A stretch of DNA of 64,000 bases from Halpernia sp048269545 (GTDB taxonomy: Bacteria; Bacteroidota; Bacteroidia; Flavobacteriales; Weeksellaceae), in NCBI RefSeq assembly GCF_048269545.1, contig NZ_JBLXIJ010000001.1:248001-312000 (forward strand). The letters run 5' to 3'. Under the pieces are notes generated by a model. It did not search any database. It saw only the letters and a program-made list of their open reading frames with translations, and had not been told where the DNA came from. Every line of letters begins with the position of its first letter. Position 1 is the stretch's first letter. Of the stretch, positions 1 through 9,129 are shown one piece after another. A program made the translations under genes and the position numbers.

Positions 1-1025
1 CCTTCATTTAGTAAAACATTATTGTTTTGTTGATAAGCATTGGTTTTTTGCGCCAATTGATCTACATAAACTTTACCATTAAAAACACCTTTTGAATTAT
101 CTTTGAAAATTCCTTTATAATTTTGATAACTTTCACAATGTGGCGTTTTATGATGAACTGCGGTGTGATGATCTACGAGTTGGTTTTTCCCAATAATCGT
201 AATTCCGTTCATAAACGAATTGATATTTTCTCCATTATGAATAAAATCTAAATTATTTCTCGTTAATTTTCCACCAAAAGAAAATGTATTTACGGTTGCC
301 AAACTGTCTCTTTCTTGTTTCACAAAAGTGTGATCCATTAAATAACTAAACTCACTGTCATTCTGCAATTTATGCCAATCTGCTTTTGAGTTTTTATCAG
401 AGAAAATTTCGGTAACTGAATTAGTAAAAGTGTAAGTTTCATCAAAATTATGATGACTTTCAATAATTTCTACATGAGCGCCTTCTTCCGCAATCAATAA
501 ATTTCTAATATTATAAAATGTATTTTGAGTTTGGCTTTGAGAAAGATAAAAAACGTGAATTGGTTTTTCTATTATTTGATTTTTAGCAATCTTCAAGAAA
601 AAACCATCTGATGCAAATGCTCTATTTAAATTAATGAATGCTTGTTTTTGATTTGCAATTGTGTCAAAATATTTACTTATTTCTCCTTTTTTATTTGAAT
701 CTGAAAGTGCATTTTTAAGGCTAAAAAGCTCAACGTTTTCAAAAGAAATTCTGGATAAATTCGGATGTAATTTTCCGTTAATAAAAATAATATAATCAAA
801 ATCTGCTTCACCTAAATGCAAAGCATTAAGCTGGGAATCAGTGATTTTATGTTCTAAATTTGGTAAAAACTGATAATCTTTTTCAGTAATTTCACGAAGA
901 TTGGTGTATTTATATTCTTCATCTTTTTTTGTGGGAAAACCACTTTCTAAAAAGAGATTTAAGTTATTAAGTTTTTCACCCGTAAGAAGCTCTTTTTGCG
1001 CTTCTATTTGCTGAAATAATGCCAT
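1..1025 (-). CDS. sufD: Fe-S cluster assembly protein SufD, C-terminal part cut off by the window edge
   Basis: SufD is the scaffold partner of SufB in the cytosolic SufBC2D complex, where clusters are built on the SufB-SufD interface with SufC as ATPase. The reading frame is open from an ATG at 1025 to the edge with no stop (about 341 residues visible). The N-terminus (MALFQQIEAQKELL) and a later stretch with TAVHHKTPHC, typical of the SufB/SufD beta-helix core, identify it. It follows sufC on the same strand after a 77-bp gap that holds a small hairpin. The order sufB-sufC-sufD is the normal one. The missing part lies left of position 1. Identification rests on position and motif, and is firm. 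Confidence 0.93.
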   Translation of the reverse strand, partial: MALFQQIEAQKELLTGEKLNNLNLFLESGFPTKKDEEYKYTNLREITEKDYQFLPNLEHKITDSQLNALHLGEADFDYIIFINGKLHPNLSRISFENVELFSLKNALSDSNKKGEISKYFDTIANQKQAFINLNRAFASDGFFLKIAKNQIIEKPIHVFYLSQSQTQNTFYNIRNLLIAEEGAHVEIIESHHNFDETYTFTNSVTEIFSDKNSKADWHKLQNDSEFSYLMDHTFVKQERDSLATVNTFSFGGKLTRNNLDFIHNGENINSFMNGITIIGKNQLVDHHTAVHHKTPHCESYQNYKGIFKDNSKGVFNGKVYVDQLAQKTNAYQQNNNVLLNE

Positions 1026-1079
1026 TTTATGGAATTTTCTTTAATTTTTAAAAAAGCACATCGCGCTATTTTGTTATTT

Positions 1080-1098
1080 GTCGCCACTTTTTGGTGAC
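1080..1098 (-). other. small hairpin in the sufC-sufD spacer
   Basis: GTCGCCA (1080-1086) can pair with TGGTGAC (1092-1098), with one G-U/G-T pair, around a 5-base loop. It starts a few bases after the sufC stop codon. On the transcript strand it has an A-run before it and no U-run after it, so it is not an intrinsic terminator for sufC. It could be a processing or stabilising hairpin between sufC and sufD. Single occurrence, weak evidence. Confidence 0.3.
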
Positions 1099-1102
1099 TT
1101 TT

Positions 1103-1867
1103 TTATAGTAAACCGGTTTCATTTGTTTCCAAAAGCCAATCATATCCTCTTTCTTCAAGTTCTAAAGCCAAACCTGCATCGCCTGTTTTAATGATTTTTC
1201 CATCAGCTAAAACATGAACGAAATTTGGTTTTATATAATCTAAAAGTCTTTGATAATGCGTAATTAAAAGAACTGCGTTTCCTTCATTTCTAAATGTATT
1301 TACGCCATCTGCAACAATTCTAAGCGCATCGATATCTAAACCAGAATCAGTTTCATCTAAGATTGCCAATTTTGGATTGAGCATTAACATTTGGAAAATT
1401 TCGTTTCTCTTTTTTTCACCGCCAGAAAATCCCTCGTTCAGTGAACGTGCGAGGAAATCTTTTTTAATATCCAATTTTGCAGATTTCTCACGAACCAAAG
1501 CCAACATATCTTTTGCTGGTAAATTTTCTAAGCCATTCGCTTTTCGGGTTTCATTGAGCGCTGCTCTAATAAAATTAGTTACAGTGACACCTGGAATTTC
1601 TACAGGATATTGAAATGACATGAAAATTCCTTTTTGAGCGCGTTCTTCGGGTAAATCTTCTGAAATATTTTTCCCTTCAAACAGAATTTCTCCTTCAGTA
1701 ACTTCATAGGCGTCTTTCCCTGCAATTACCGAGGAAAGTGTTGATTTCCCCGCTCCATTTGGACCCATAATTGCGTGAACTTCTCCTGGATTAATTTGTA
1801 AATTTATTCCTTTTAATATTTCTGTGCCGTCTTCTATTCTGGCGTGAAGATTTTTTATTTTTAACAT
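1103..1867 (-). CDS. sufC: Fe-S cluster assembly ATPase SufC
   Basis: SufC is the ABC-type ATPase of the SufBC2D scaffold; it acts in the cytosol and drives the conformational change needed for cluster assembly. The 254 residues are of normal length. Visible motifs: Walker A GPNGAGKST at 35-43, Q-loop near Q86, the SufC-style signature FSGGEKKR starting at 147, Walker B LAILDE ending at 172, the D-loop DSGLD just after it, and the H-loop histidine at 204. It lies 53 bp after sufB and 77 bp before sufD on the same strand, so it belongs to the suf operon. No membrane segment, as expected for SufC as opposed to transport ATPases. Confidence 0.97.
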   Translation of the reverse strand: MLKIKNLHARIEDGTEILKGINLQINPGEVHAIMGPNGAGKSTLSSVIAGKDAYEVTEGEILFEGKNISEDLPEERAQKGIFMSFQYPVEIPGVTVTNFIRAALNETRKANGLENLPAKDMLALVREKSAKLDIKKDFLARSLNEGFSGGEKKRNEIFQMLMLNPKLAILDETDSGLDIDALRIVADGVNTFRNEGNAVLLITHYQRLLDYIKPNFVHVLADGKIIKTGDAGLALELEERGYDWLLETNETGLL

Positions 1868-1920
1868 AGTTCTTTGATGTGATAATTTTAAAATTAGATA
1901 AGTTGTTGCTTAAATTAAAT

Positions 1921-3369
1921 TTAACCTACAGAACCTTCTAAACTTACTTCTAATAATTTCTGAGCTTCGATGGCAAATTCCATCGGTAATTTATTTAAAA
2001 CTTCTTTTCCAAAACCATTTACGATTAATGCAATGGCTTTTTCCGTATTTATTCCTCTTTGGTTGCAATAAAATATTTGATCCTCTCCAATTTTAGAAGT
2101 AGTCGCTTCATGTTCCACTTGCGCTGTTGGATTTTTTACTTCAATGTATGGAAAAGTATGAGCGCCACATTTATCTCCCATTAAGAGAGAATCGCATTGC
2201 GAGAAATTTCTTGCGCCTTTTGCAGAAGGCATTATTTTAACCAAACCTCTGTAAGAATTATTTGAAAAACCAGCCGAAATTCCTTTAGAAATAATGGTAG
2301 ATTTCGTGTTTTTACCAATGTGAATCATTTTCGTTCCGGTATCTGCATATTGGTAATTATTTGTAACTGCAATAGAATAAAATTCACCGACGGAATTATC
2401 TCCTTTTAAAATACAAGATGGGTATTTCCAAGTTACAGCAGAACCGGTTTCTACTTGTGTCCAAGAGATTTTTGCTCTATTTTCACACAAACCTCTTTTG
2501 GTAACGAAATTAAAAACACCACCGAGTCCATTTTCATCTCCTGGATACCAATTTTGAACGGTAGAATATTTTATTTCTGCATCATCCATTGCAATAAGTT
2601 CAACAACAGCGGCGTGAAGTTGGTTTTCATCTCTTGATGGAGCGGTGCAACCTTCTAAATAAGAAACATAACCGCCTTCATCTACAATAAGTAATGTTCT
2701 TTCAAATTGCCCACTTCCTGATTGATTAATTCTAAAATAAGTAGATAATTCCATTGGACATTTAATTCCTTTTGGAATATAACAGAAACTTCCATCGGAA
2801 AATACTGCAGAATTTAAAGCAGCATAAAAATTATCGCCACGTGGAACTACTTTTCCTAAATATTTTCTAACCAAATCTGGATATTCCCGAATTGCTTCAG
2901 AAATTGCGCAGAAAATAATTCCTTTTTCTTTTAAAGTTTTTTGAAATGTTGTTTTTACGGAAACTGAATCAATTACAATATCTACAGCAACATTCGAAAG
3001 TCTTTTTTGCTCTTCTATATTAATACCAAGCTTTTCAAAAGTTTTCAATAATTCTGGATCTACCTCATCTAAACTTGCTAATTCTGGTTTTTGTTTTGGT
3101 GCAGAATAATATCTAATGGCTTGAAAATCTGGCTTTTTGTATTTTACATTTGCCCAATTTGGTTCTTCCATTTTCTTCCAAATTGCGAAAGCTTCCAAAC
3201 GCCAATCGGTCATCCATTGTGGCTCTTCTTTTTTAGCAGAAATTGCTCGCACAATATCTTCATTAAGCCCTATTGGAAATTCTTCATATTCCAGAATAGT
3301 TTCCCAACCAAATTCATATTTTTTATTTTCTAAATCGACGCGTAAATCGTCTTCTGTATATTTTGCCAT
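1921..3369 (-). CDS. sufB: Fe-S cluster assembly scaffold SufB
   Basis: SufB is the main scaffold on which Suf clusters form from sulfur delivered by SufS-SufE. The 482-residue protein is normal length. The C-terminal core is well conserved: SQCDSLL with C392, the VEHEATTS stretch with H420, and IFYCNQRGI with C435. Counting back from the shared C-terminus, C392 and H420 align with E. coli C405 and H433, residues tied to cluster formation at the SufB-SufD interface. It starts 73 bp after the A-type carrier gene and precedes sufC. The ATG at 3369 gives MAKYTEDDL, the usual short Bacteroidota N-terminus. Confidence 0.97.
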   Translation of the reverse strand: MAKYTEDDLRVDLENKKYEFGWETILEYEEFPIGLNEDIVRAISAKKEEPQWMTDWRLEAFAIWKKMEEPNWANVKYKKPDFQAIRYYSAPKQKPELASLDEVDPELLKTFEKLGINIEEQKRLSNVAVDIVIDSVSVKTTFQKTLKEKGIIFCAISEAIREYPDLVRKYLGKVVPRGDNFYAALNSAVFSDGSFCYIPKGIKCPMELSTYFRINQSGSGQFERTLLIVDEGGYVSYLEGCTAPSRDENQLHAAVVELIAMDDAEIKYSTVQNWYPGDENGLGGVFNFVTKRGLCENRAKISWTQVETGSAVTWKYPSCILKGDNSVGEFYSIAVTNNYQYADTGTKMIHIGKNTKSTIISKGISAGFSNNSYRGLVKIMPSAKGARNFSQCDSLLMGDKCGAHTFPYIEVKNPTAQVEHEATTSKIGEDQIFYCNQRGINTEKAIALIVNGFGKEVLNKLPMEFAIEAQKLLEVSLEGSVG

Positions 3370-3442
3370 TTAAATAGATTTTAGATTTTAGATTTTAGGT
3401 TAAACTTAGTGTCTATTTCTAAATTCTAATTCTAATTTTTAA

Positions 3443-3772
3443 TTATAAACTAAAACTTTCCCCACATCCACAAGTGCGGCTTGCATTTGGATTATTAAAA
3501 ATAAATCCTTTGCCATTTAAACCACCAGAATATTCTAAAACTGTTCCTGCAAGATAAAGGATAGATTTTTTTTCAATAATAACTTTTATACCATTGTCTT
3601 CAAAAACTTGATCACTTTCTTCTTTTTTATTATCAAATACTAAAACATACTCTAATCCAGAGCAACCACCACTTTTTACCCCAACTCTGATGTAATCTTC
3701 AGAGGGATTAAATCCGTCCTCTGTCATCAGTTGGACGGCTTTTTGCTTAGCTTCGTCTGATACTTTTATCAT
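3443..3772 (-). CDS. sufA: A-type Fe-S carrier protein (SufA/IscA/ErpA family)
   Basis: A-type carriers take Fe-S clusters from the scaffold to target enzymes. The 109-residue protein has the three ligand cysteines of the family: C37 in SGGCSGLEY and C101/C103 in the C-terminal TCGCGESF. It is the first gene of the suf operon, directly behind a consensus promoter at 3801-3831, so co-expression with sufBCD is expected. Which of SufA, IscA or ErpA it should be called cannot be decided from sequence alone; the symbol is chosen from operon context. Confidence 0.9.
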   Translation of the reverse strand: MIKVSDEAKQKAVQLMTEDGFNPSEDYIRVGVKSGGCSGLEYVLVFDNKKEESDQVFEDNGIKVIIEKKSILYLAGTVLEYSGGLNGKGFIFNNPNASRTCGCGESFSL

Positions 3773-3800
3773 TGTTTTTATTTAGAATGATTTTAAAGTA

Positions 3801-3831
3801 CAAAAATACTACATTTAAAATCAATAACAAA
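3801..3831 (-). promoter_or_regulatory. consensus Bacteroidota promoter of the suf operon
   Basis: Read on the minus strand, TTTG (3831-3828), a 19-bp spacer and TATTTTTG (3808-3801) match the Bacteroidota housekeeping promoter TTTG-N19-TAnnTTTG without a mismatch. The -7 box ends about 28 bp before the ATG of the A-type carrier at 3772, leaving a short leader. No IscR/Rrf2 operator was recognised. Confidence 0.75.
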
Positions 3832-3918
3832 TTCAACTCAATTTATTTATCTATAACATAAATTGACATTTATCATTTAACTTTACAATTAATATCTAAT
3901 CTTATTTAAAAAATTATA

Positions 3919-4725
3919 ATGAAAAAGATTCTCTTTATTTTCTCGATTTGCTTTTTTGCTTTTGCTTCTTCGCAAACAACACGTTTTGTTTATCAAGTTT
4001 CTATAAAAACAGATTCCACAGATGCAAAATCTGTAAAAACCGAGTTAGCAAATTTGGATATTTCGCCCAAAGAATCCATTTTTTATGGTGACAATCGATT
4101 AAAACGAGATTCAATTTTTAGCAGAGCTCGACAAACTGGAAGTTTTAATTTTGATAGAACTCAAATGCAAAACTTACAATCCAATATTGATTTTACAGTT
4201 CAAAAAAATTATAGCGATCAAAATTTAATTTACAAAAGCAGAATTGGAAGAGATGAATATTCTTACACAGAAACGCCACATTTTAATTGGAAAATTTTAC
4301 CAGAAACCGTAAAGATTGGTGATTACAAAACTCAGAAAGCAGAAATGAATTATGGCGGAAGAACTTGGAACGCTTGGTTTACAACTGATGTTCCTGTACA
4401 AGATGGACCATACAAATTCTCTGGACTTCCTGGTTTGATTGTAAAAATTGAAGATACAAAAGGTGACTATTCTTTTGATTTAATGCAAAGTAAAAAAATA
4501 AATGCTCCTGCGGATTTCACCACTCGTGGAAATATAATAAAAGTATCTAAAGCAAATTTTCTTAAACAAAATGAAGCTTATCGAAAAGATCCTGTTTCTG
4601 CAATGATTGCAGGAAATACACGAGGGAATTTTATGCAAAGAATGACACCCGAACAAAGAAAACAAATGGAAACGCGATTAAAGAAGAGCGTTACGGATTT
4701 TAATAATCCAATAGAAATAAAATAA
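3919..4725 (+). CDS. GLPGLI family protein (secreted, function unknown)
   Basis: This 268-residue protein has an N-terminal signal peptide (hydrophobic residues 4-17, then ASSQT) and the family's name-giving motif GLPGLI at 169-174, following DGPYKFS. GLPGLI proteins are widespread in Bacteroidota and presumed periplasmic or outer-membrane associated; no biochemical role is established. It is transcribed away from the suf operon and ends at a bidirectional terminator shared with the next gene. The C-terminal third is rich in charged residues (QRMTPEQRKQMETRLKK). Confidence 0.9.
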   Translation: MKKILFIFSICFFAFASSQTTRFVYQVSIKTDSTDAKSVKTELANLDISPKESIFYGDNRLKRDSIFSRARQTGSFNFDRTQMQNLQSNIDFTVQKNYSDQNLIYKSRIGRDEYSYTETPHFNWKILPETVKIGDYKTQKAEMNYGGRTWNAWFTTDVPVQDGPYKFSGLPGLIVKIEDTKGDYSFDLMQSKKINAPADFTTRGNIIKVSKANFLKQNEAYRKDPVSAMIAGNTRGNFMQRMTPEQRKQMETRLKKSVTDFNNPIEIK

Positions 4726-4728
4726 ATA

Positions 4729-4756
4729 AAAAAGGCAGATTTCATATCTGCCTTTT
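4729..4756. terminator. bidirectional intrinsic terminator
   Basis: A-run, then GGCAGAT (4734-4740), TTCAT-type loop, ATCTGCC (4745-4751) and a T-run. It sits between the convergent GLPGLI gene and the L,D-transpeptidase-like gene and can stop transcription in both directions. Confidence 0.85.
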
Positions 4757-4760
4757 ATAT

Positions 4761-5510
4761 TTAAGATTTTAACCATTCTGAAGAATTCAAGTAATTTTCA
4801 TCTGGAAAATAAATAAAAAGACAATTTTTACTTTTTATTGTATTGATAATTGGTGCAGCTAAATCTCGAGAAACTGCAGGACAACCCCAACTTCTACCAA
4901 TTCTTTTATGATTTTTAGCGAAATCTTCACTCACATAATCTGCGCCGTGCATTACAATCGCGCGTTGTAAAGCCGCGTCATTAAAGCCTTTGTCCATTCC
5001 AACTAACCTCATAGAATATCCATTATTTCCCGTATAAGTTTCTTCTGTAATATAAAAACCTAAACTGCTTTGATGTGAACTTTCAGTATTAGAGAAATGT
5101 TCGGCAAATTCATCTCCAGTTCCCATTCCGTGTGCAACTAAAGTATTGAAAAGAATTTTTTTATTTTCTAAATCTATAACCCAAAGTCTTTTTGTATTTG
5201 AAGATTTGCTAAAATCTGCAATGGTTAAAAGATGAGAATCTGCTGGAAGTTTCCCGGCCAACTTTAATTTTTCAAAACCTTTAAATGCATTATTAAAAAC
5301 TTTTTCATCTAATTTTTCTGAATTTGTAAAATCAATGGAATAAAAAATTTGTTCTGCTTTTGAAACTTCAGAATTATCTGAAGAAACAAAATTAGATTTA
5401 ATGGTTACTGAATCTAATTTATTTCTTGATTTATCTATTTCTAATTTCGGTAAAATAAAAGACGTAATTAATAGATAAATCGGTATAAGTATAAAAAGTA
5501 TTTTTTTCAT
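4761..5510 (-). CDS. L,D-transpeptidase-like murein catalytic domain protein (YkuD_2 type)
   Basis: 249 residues with a short N-terminal membrane anchor or signal (ILFILIPIYLLITSFIL). The C-terminal half has the catalytic signature of this family: LVAHGMGTG, then VMHGADY with H188, and RSWGCPAVS with the presumed nucleophile C210. Members of the family are thought to act on peptidoglycan stem peptides in the periplasm, as L,D-transpeptidases or carboxypeptidases, but substrate is not shown here. The gene stands alone, convergent with the GLPGLI gene across a shared terminator. Confidence 0.85.
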   Translation of the reverse strand: MKKILFILIPIYLLITSFILPKLEIDKSRNKLDSVTIKSNFVSSDNSEVSKAEQIFYSIDFTNSEKLDEKVFNNAFKGFEKLKLAGKLPADSHLLTIADFSKSSNTKRLWVIDLENKKILFNTLVAHGMGTGDEFAEHFSNTESSHQSSLGFYITEETYTGNNGYSMRLVGMDKGFNDAALQRAIVMHGADYVSEDFAKNHKRIGRSWGCPAVSRDLAAPIINTIKSKNCLFIYFPDENYLNSSEWLKS

Positions 5511-5657
5511 TTAGAATTTTAGAGTGCAAAAATAAAAATATTGAAACTTGAAAACTCATATAACTTGTTAAAATTGTTTACTTTAACTCAAATTAACAGA
5601 CTTTAATTTTTTTAAAACAATATTATAAAGTTCTTTTATTAACTTTGCATTTAGAAA

Positions 5658-5999
5658 ATGAAATATTTATTCAAAATTTTCATCCTTATTTTCTCTGTTG
5701 GTGTTTTATTATATCCTGCACAAAATAGTTTTGCTCAGAATTCAGCTCCTGATAAATGTTGTACAACACAAGATGTTTGTCATAAAAATTTACCAGAAAA
5801 AAAACATAATAAATCTGGTTCTCACGATTGCTGTAATATTTCTATTTCAGCTTTTCAATTCGTGAAACAAAGTGAAACAATTCCAACAGAAGTTTCTTTA
5901 AAAAATAACTTTAAAAATAAAGTTTCATTCTATTTTTCAAATTCATTATTACCAAATGCTCTTTTGAGCGGGATTTGGCAACCACCGAAATTTATTTAA
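5658..5999 (+). CDS. small secreted Cys/His-rich protein upstream of a metal TonB receptor (HYC_CC_PP-like)
   Basis: 113 residues with a signal peptide (residues 4-26, ending NSFAQ). The mature part has CCTTQDVCHKN, HDCC and a C-terminal WQPPKFI. This layout (Cys/His pair, CC, final PP) resembles small proteins found next to outer-membrane receptors in Bacteroidota, called HYC_CC_PP in protein families; I make this link from memory of the motif order. It lies 55 bp before the HMA-domain TonB receptor on the same strand. A role in binding copper or another thiophilic metal, or in assisting the receptor, is inferred. A -7-like TAACTTTG at 5640-5647 implies a very short leader. Confidence 0.75.
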   Translation: MKYLFKIFILIFSVGVLLYPAQNSFAQNSAPDKCCTTQDVCHKNLPEKKHNKSGSHDCCNISISAFQFVKQSETIPTEVSLKNNFKNKVSFYFSNSLLPNALLSGIWQPPKFI

Positions 6000-6054
6000 T
6001 TAAAATTTTATATGCAGAAATCTGCACTTTTTTTAATTAAATAAATCTTTAAAA

Positions 6055-8442
6055 ATGAAAATAATTTTAGGCAAAATATTGCCTTTCTTCCTTATTCTAT
6101 TTACAACATTTCTTTCGGCACAAAATTTAAATATTGTAGAAAAAGCAATTGTAAGAGGAAACTGCACAGAATGCGAAGAACGCATCGAAAAAGCCGCAAA
6201 AAGCGCAGATGCAACAACTGCAGATTGGTCGCCAGAAACTAAAGTTTTAAAAGTAGAATTTAATCCTGCAAAAACTTCATTAGAAAAAATTCTAAAAAAA
6301 ATTGCAGCTGTTGGTCATGATAATGAACAATTTAAAGCAGATGATGCTGTTTATAAAAAACTTCCAGGATGTTGTTTGTACGACAGAGATGAAATTATGG
6401 CTGAACTTTTACCGAATAAAACTAAAATTTCAACTGAAGTTTTAAAAAATCCAAATGTTTTAGTGGATAATCATTCTGAAACAACAGAAAAAAGTCAAAA
6501 TATTGAAGGTATAACTCTCATGAAAATGCAGGATGCAACTGCACTTAATAGAAAAAATGCAGGTTTAACCTACAATATTTCGGGCAAAGAATTATTAAAA
6601 GCCGCTTGTTGTAATTTATCTGAAAGTTTTGAAACCAACGCAACTGTAGATGTTTCTTATAGCAATGCAGTAACTGGGACAAAACAACTTAAAATGCTTG
6701 GTTTAGACCAAAAATATACTGCAATTACACAAGAATTATTACCTCAAGTTCGTGGTTTATCTGCAGCTTATGGATTGAATTTTATTCCAGGAAAATGGAT
6801 TGGTTCAATTCAATTAACAAAAGGTGGAAGTACCGTTGTAAACGGCTATGAAAGTATTACGGGACAAATAAATACAGAACTTTTAAAATATGCTGAAAAG
6901 CCAGAAACCGCGATAAATCTTTTTGTAGATTCTAATTTGAGAACAGAAATGAATCTCACTTCCACTCAAGTTCTTTCAGAACATTGGAATCAAAGTTTCT
7001 TAATTCACGGAAATGGAACTTTTTCTAATGAAGATTCTAATAATGATGGATTTTTAGACCAACCAAAAGGAAACCAAATAAATGTAGCCTATTTATTAAA
7101 TTACAGCGATTTAGATCACTCTGGATTAATGTCACATTTTGGAATAAATTATGTGAAAGATGAGAGAAACGGCGGACAAAAAGGATATGATTTTCAAAAA
7201 CCACAAAATACGCAGTCTCTTTATGGTGTTGGAATAAACACTTCTCGTTTTCAATTTTGGAATAAAACTGGCTACGTTTTTAAAGATAAACCGGGGCAAA
7301 GTATTGGTTGGATGAACCAAGTAACTTTTCATCAACAAAATAGTTCTTTTGGTTTAAGAAATTATGATGCTAAAGAAACTTCTTATTATTCCAATTTAAT
7401 TTTTGAAGGAATTTTGGGAAACACCAATAATAAATTTAAGACGGGCGCAAGTTTTATGTACGATTCTTTTGATGAAAATTATCTGACTCAAAATTATAAA
7501 AGAAATGAAATCGCTCCCGGAATATTTTTTGAATATACTTTAACAGGAGTAAAATACACTTTAGTTGCAGGTGTTCGAACAGATTTCCATAATTTGGCTG
7601 GAACACAATTTACTCCAAGAGTTAATTTTAAATATGATATTTCACCAAAAACAATTTTAAGACTTTCTGCCGGAAAAGGATTTAGAACAGCGAACGTTTT
7701 TGCAGAAAACCAACAATATTTTGCTTCCAATAGAACTATCGAAATTAAAAATAATGGCGGTAATATTTACGGTTTAAAACCCGAAATCGCTTGGAATTAT
7801 GGTGCAAGTTTGCAACAAGAATTTAAATTTTTAAACAGAAAAAGCAGTGTGGTTTTAGATTTCTTTAGAACAGATTTCACGCATCAAGTTTTAGTAGATT
7901 TATACCAATCGCCACAAAAACTTATATTTTATAATTTAGAAGGTTCGTCTTTTGCGAATAGTTTTCAAGCGCAGTGGGATTTTAGTATTTATAAAAACTT
8001 AGATTTTAGATTGGCTTATAAATATTATGATGTTCAAGCCAATTATATTTCAGGTAAAAAAGAAGTTCCCTTTATCGCGAAAAATAGAGGTTTTGCGAAT
8101 GTTTCTTACGCCACAGACAAAACTGATAAAGGTGCATTTTGGAGTTTTGATTTAACTTACAATTTGGTTGGTTCACAAAATTTACCAACAACTGCAAGTA
8201 ACCCACAAGAATTTCAATTGGGACAAAAATCTGAAGCTTTTTCCACGCTTAATGGACAAATTGCTAAAAACTTTAATGATAAATTTCGTCTTTATTTAGG
8301 TGCAGAAAATATTACATCTTACCAACAAGACCGCCCAATTTTAGACGCAAAAAATCCTTTTGGAAATTATTTTGATGCAGGAATGGTTTATGCACCAATT
8401 ATGCCGGTTAATTTTTATTTAGGAGTTGATTTTAAATTTTAG
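6055..8442 (+). CDS. TonB-dependent receptor with N-terminal heavy-metal-associated domain
   Basis: 795 residues. After a signal peptide (to about residue 22), residues 28-95 look like a heavy-metal-associated (HMA) domain, with the metal-binding CxxC at C37 and C40 (GNCTEC). A second cysteine pair follows in LPGCCLYDR. Then comes the TonB plug (ELLKAACCNLSESFETN, VRGLSAAYGLN, GGSTVVNGYESITGQIN) and a 22-strand-type barrel ending in the usual terminal Phe (VDFKF). The HMA domain occupies the place where many Bacteroidota receptors carry a carboxypeptidase-like domain. Import of copper or another soft metal is inferred from the domain; the substrate is not proven. A terminator follows directly. 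Confidence 0.9.
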   Translation: MKIILGKILPFFLILFTTFLSAQNLNIVEKAIVRGNCTECEERIEKAAKSADATTADWSPETKVLKVEFNPAKTSLEKILKKIAAVGHDNEQFKADDAVYKKLPGCCLYDRDEIMAELLPNKTKISTEVLKNPNVLVDNHSETTEKSQNIEGITLMKMQDATALNRKNAGLTYNISGKELLKAACCNLSESFETNATVDVSYSNAVTGTKQLKMLGLDQKYTAITQELLPQVRGLSAAYGLNFIPGKWIGSIQLTKGGSTVVNGYESITGQINTELLKYAEKPETAINLFVDSNLRTEMNLTSTQVLSEHWNQSFLIHGNGTFSNEDSNNDGFLDQPKGNQINVAYLLNYSDLDHSGLMSHFGINYVKDERNGGQKGYDFQKPQNTQSLYGVGINTSRFQFWNKTGYVFKDKPGQSIGWMNQVTFHQQNSSFGLRNYDAKETSYYSNLIFEGILGNTNNKFKTGASFMYDSFDENYLTQNYKRNEIAPGIFFEYTLTGVKYTLVAGVRTDFHNLAGTQFTPRVNFKYDISPKTILRLSAGKGFRTANVFAENQQYFASNRTIEIKNNGGNIYGLKPEIAWNYGASLQQEFKFLNRKSSVVLDFFRTDFTHQVLVDLYQSPQKLIFYNLEGSSFANSFQAQWDFSIYKNLDFRLAYKYYDVQANYISGKKEVPFIAKNRGFANVSYATDKTDKGAFWSFDLTYNLVGSQNLPTTASNPQEFQLGQKSEAFSTLNGQIAKNFNDKFRLYLGAENITSYQQDRPILDAKNPFGNYFDAGMVYAPIMPVNFYLGVDFKF

Positions 8443-8466
8443 AATTGATTTTCTAATAATTAAACT

Positions 8467-8510
8467 TAAAAAAAAGAGCCAAAATTTAATATTTTTTGGC
8501 TCTTTTTTTA
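8467..8510. terminator. bidirectional intrinsic terminator
   Basis: A-run, AAGAGCCAAAA, an AT-only loop, TTTTGGCTCTT and a T-run. It separates the convergent TonB receptor and msrB genes. Confidence 0.85.
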
Positions 8511-8523
8511 TTTACATTTTTAT

Positions 8524-9060
8524 TTATTTTGCTTCCGTTTTCGCATCCGGAACAAAATCCAAACTTATAGAATTCATACAGAATCGTGTTCCTGTTGGAG
8601 GAGGTCCGTCGTTAAAAACGTGTCCGAGATGAGAATCACAACGTTTGCAAAGCACTTCTGTTCTTTCCATTCCGAAAGAGGAATCTCTTTTATAAATTAC
8701 ACCGTCTTTTTCTGCTTCAAAAAAACTTGGCCATCCGCAAGTAGAAGCAAATTTGGCGTCCGAACGAAATAAATGATTTCCACAAACGGCGCAATAATAT
8801 TCTCCTAAACCATCAAATTTATTATATTTTCCTGTTCCAGGTCTTTCTGTTGCAGCTTCTCTCGCTGTTGCGTATAAATCTGGAGAAAGAATTTTTTTCC
8901 ATTCAGAATCTGGAACATTTAATTTTGTTTTGTCCGTTCTGGAATAGTATGGATTGTTTTTTGTATTATTTTCTTGCATAATGGTTTTTTTTTGAGATTG
9001 AACTGTTTGCGTACAAGACTGTAAAATAAGGCTAAAAAGTATTGCGGCGAAAATTTTCAT
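8524..9060 (-). CDS. msrB: peptide-methionine (R)-S-oxide reductase MsrB, lipoprotein form
   Basis: MsrB reduces the R-epimer of methionine sulfoxide in proteins. The 178-residue protein starts with a lipoprotein signal (LILQSC, lipid-anchor Cys at 16), so it is probably tethered in the envelope. The catalytic domain has the two zinc pairs (YYCAVCGNH and VLCKRCDSH) and the active-site cysteine C161 in RFCMNSISL. It is a single gene between a terminator and a divergent DUF445 gene. A repair role for oxidised periplasmic proteins is inferred from the anchor. Confidence 0.93.
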   Translation of the reverse strand: MKIFAAILFSLILQSCTQTVQSQKKTIMQENNTKNNPYYSRTDKTKLNVPDSEWKKILSPDLYATAREAATERPGTGKYNKFDGLGEYYCAVCGNHLFRSDAKFASTCGWPSFFEAEKDGVIYKRDSSFGMERTEVLCKRCDSHLGHVFNDGPPPTGTRFCMNSISLDFVPDAKTEAK

Positions 9061-9129
9061 TTTAATAAATTATCAAATAATATTATCAAATATAGCACCA
9101 TTTTTAATGCTTTTAATTAAATTTAAAAA

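Noticed and set aside
1080..1104. Intrinsic terminator between sufC and sufD
   Set aside because: The T-run follows the hairpin only on the strand opposite to the suf transcript.
8426..8632. Open frame on the + strand running from the TonB receptor end into msrB
   Set aside because: It crosses a strong terminator and lies over the msrB C-terminus; no protein signature.
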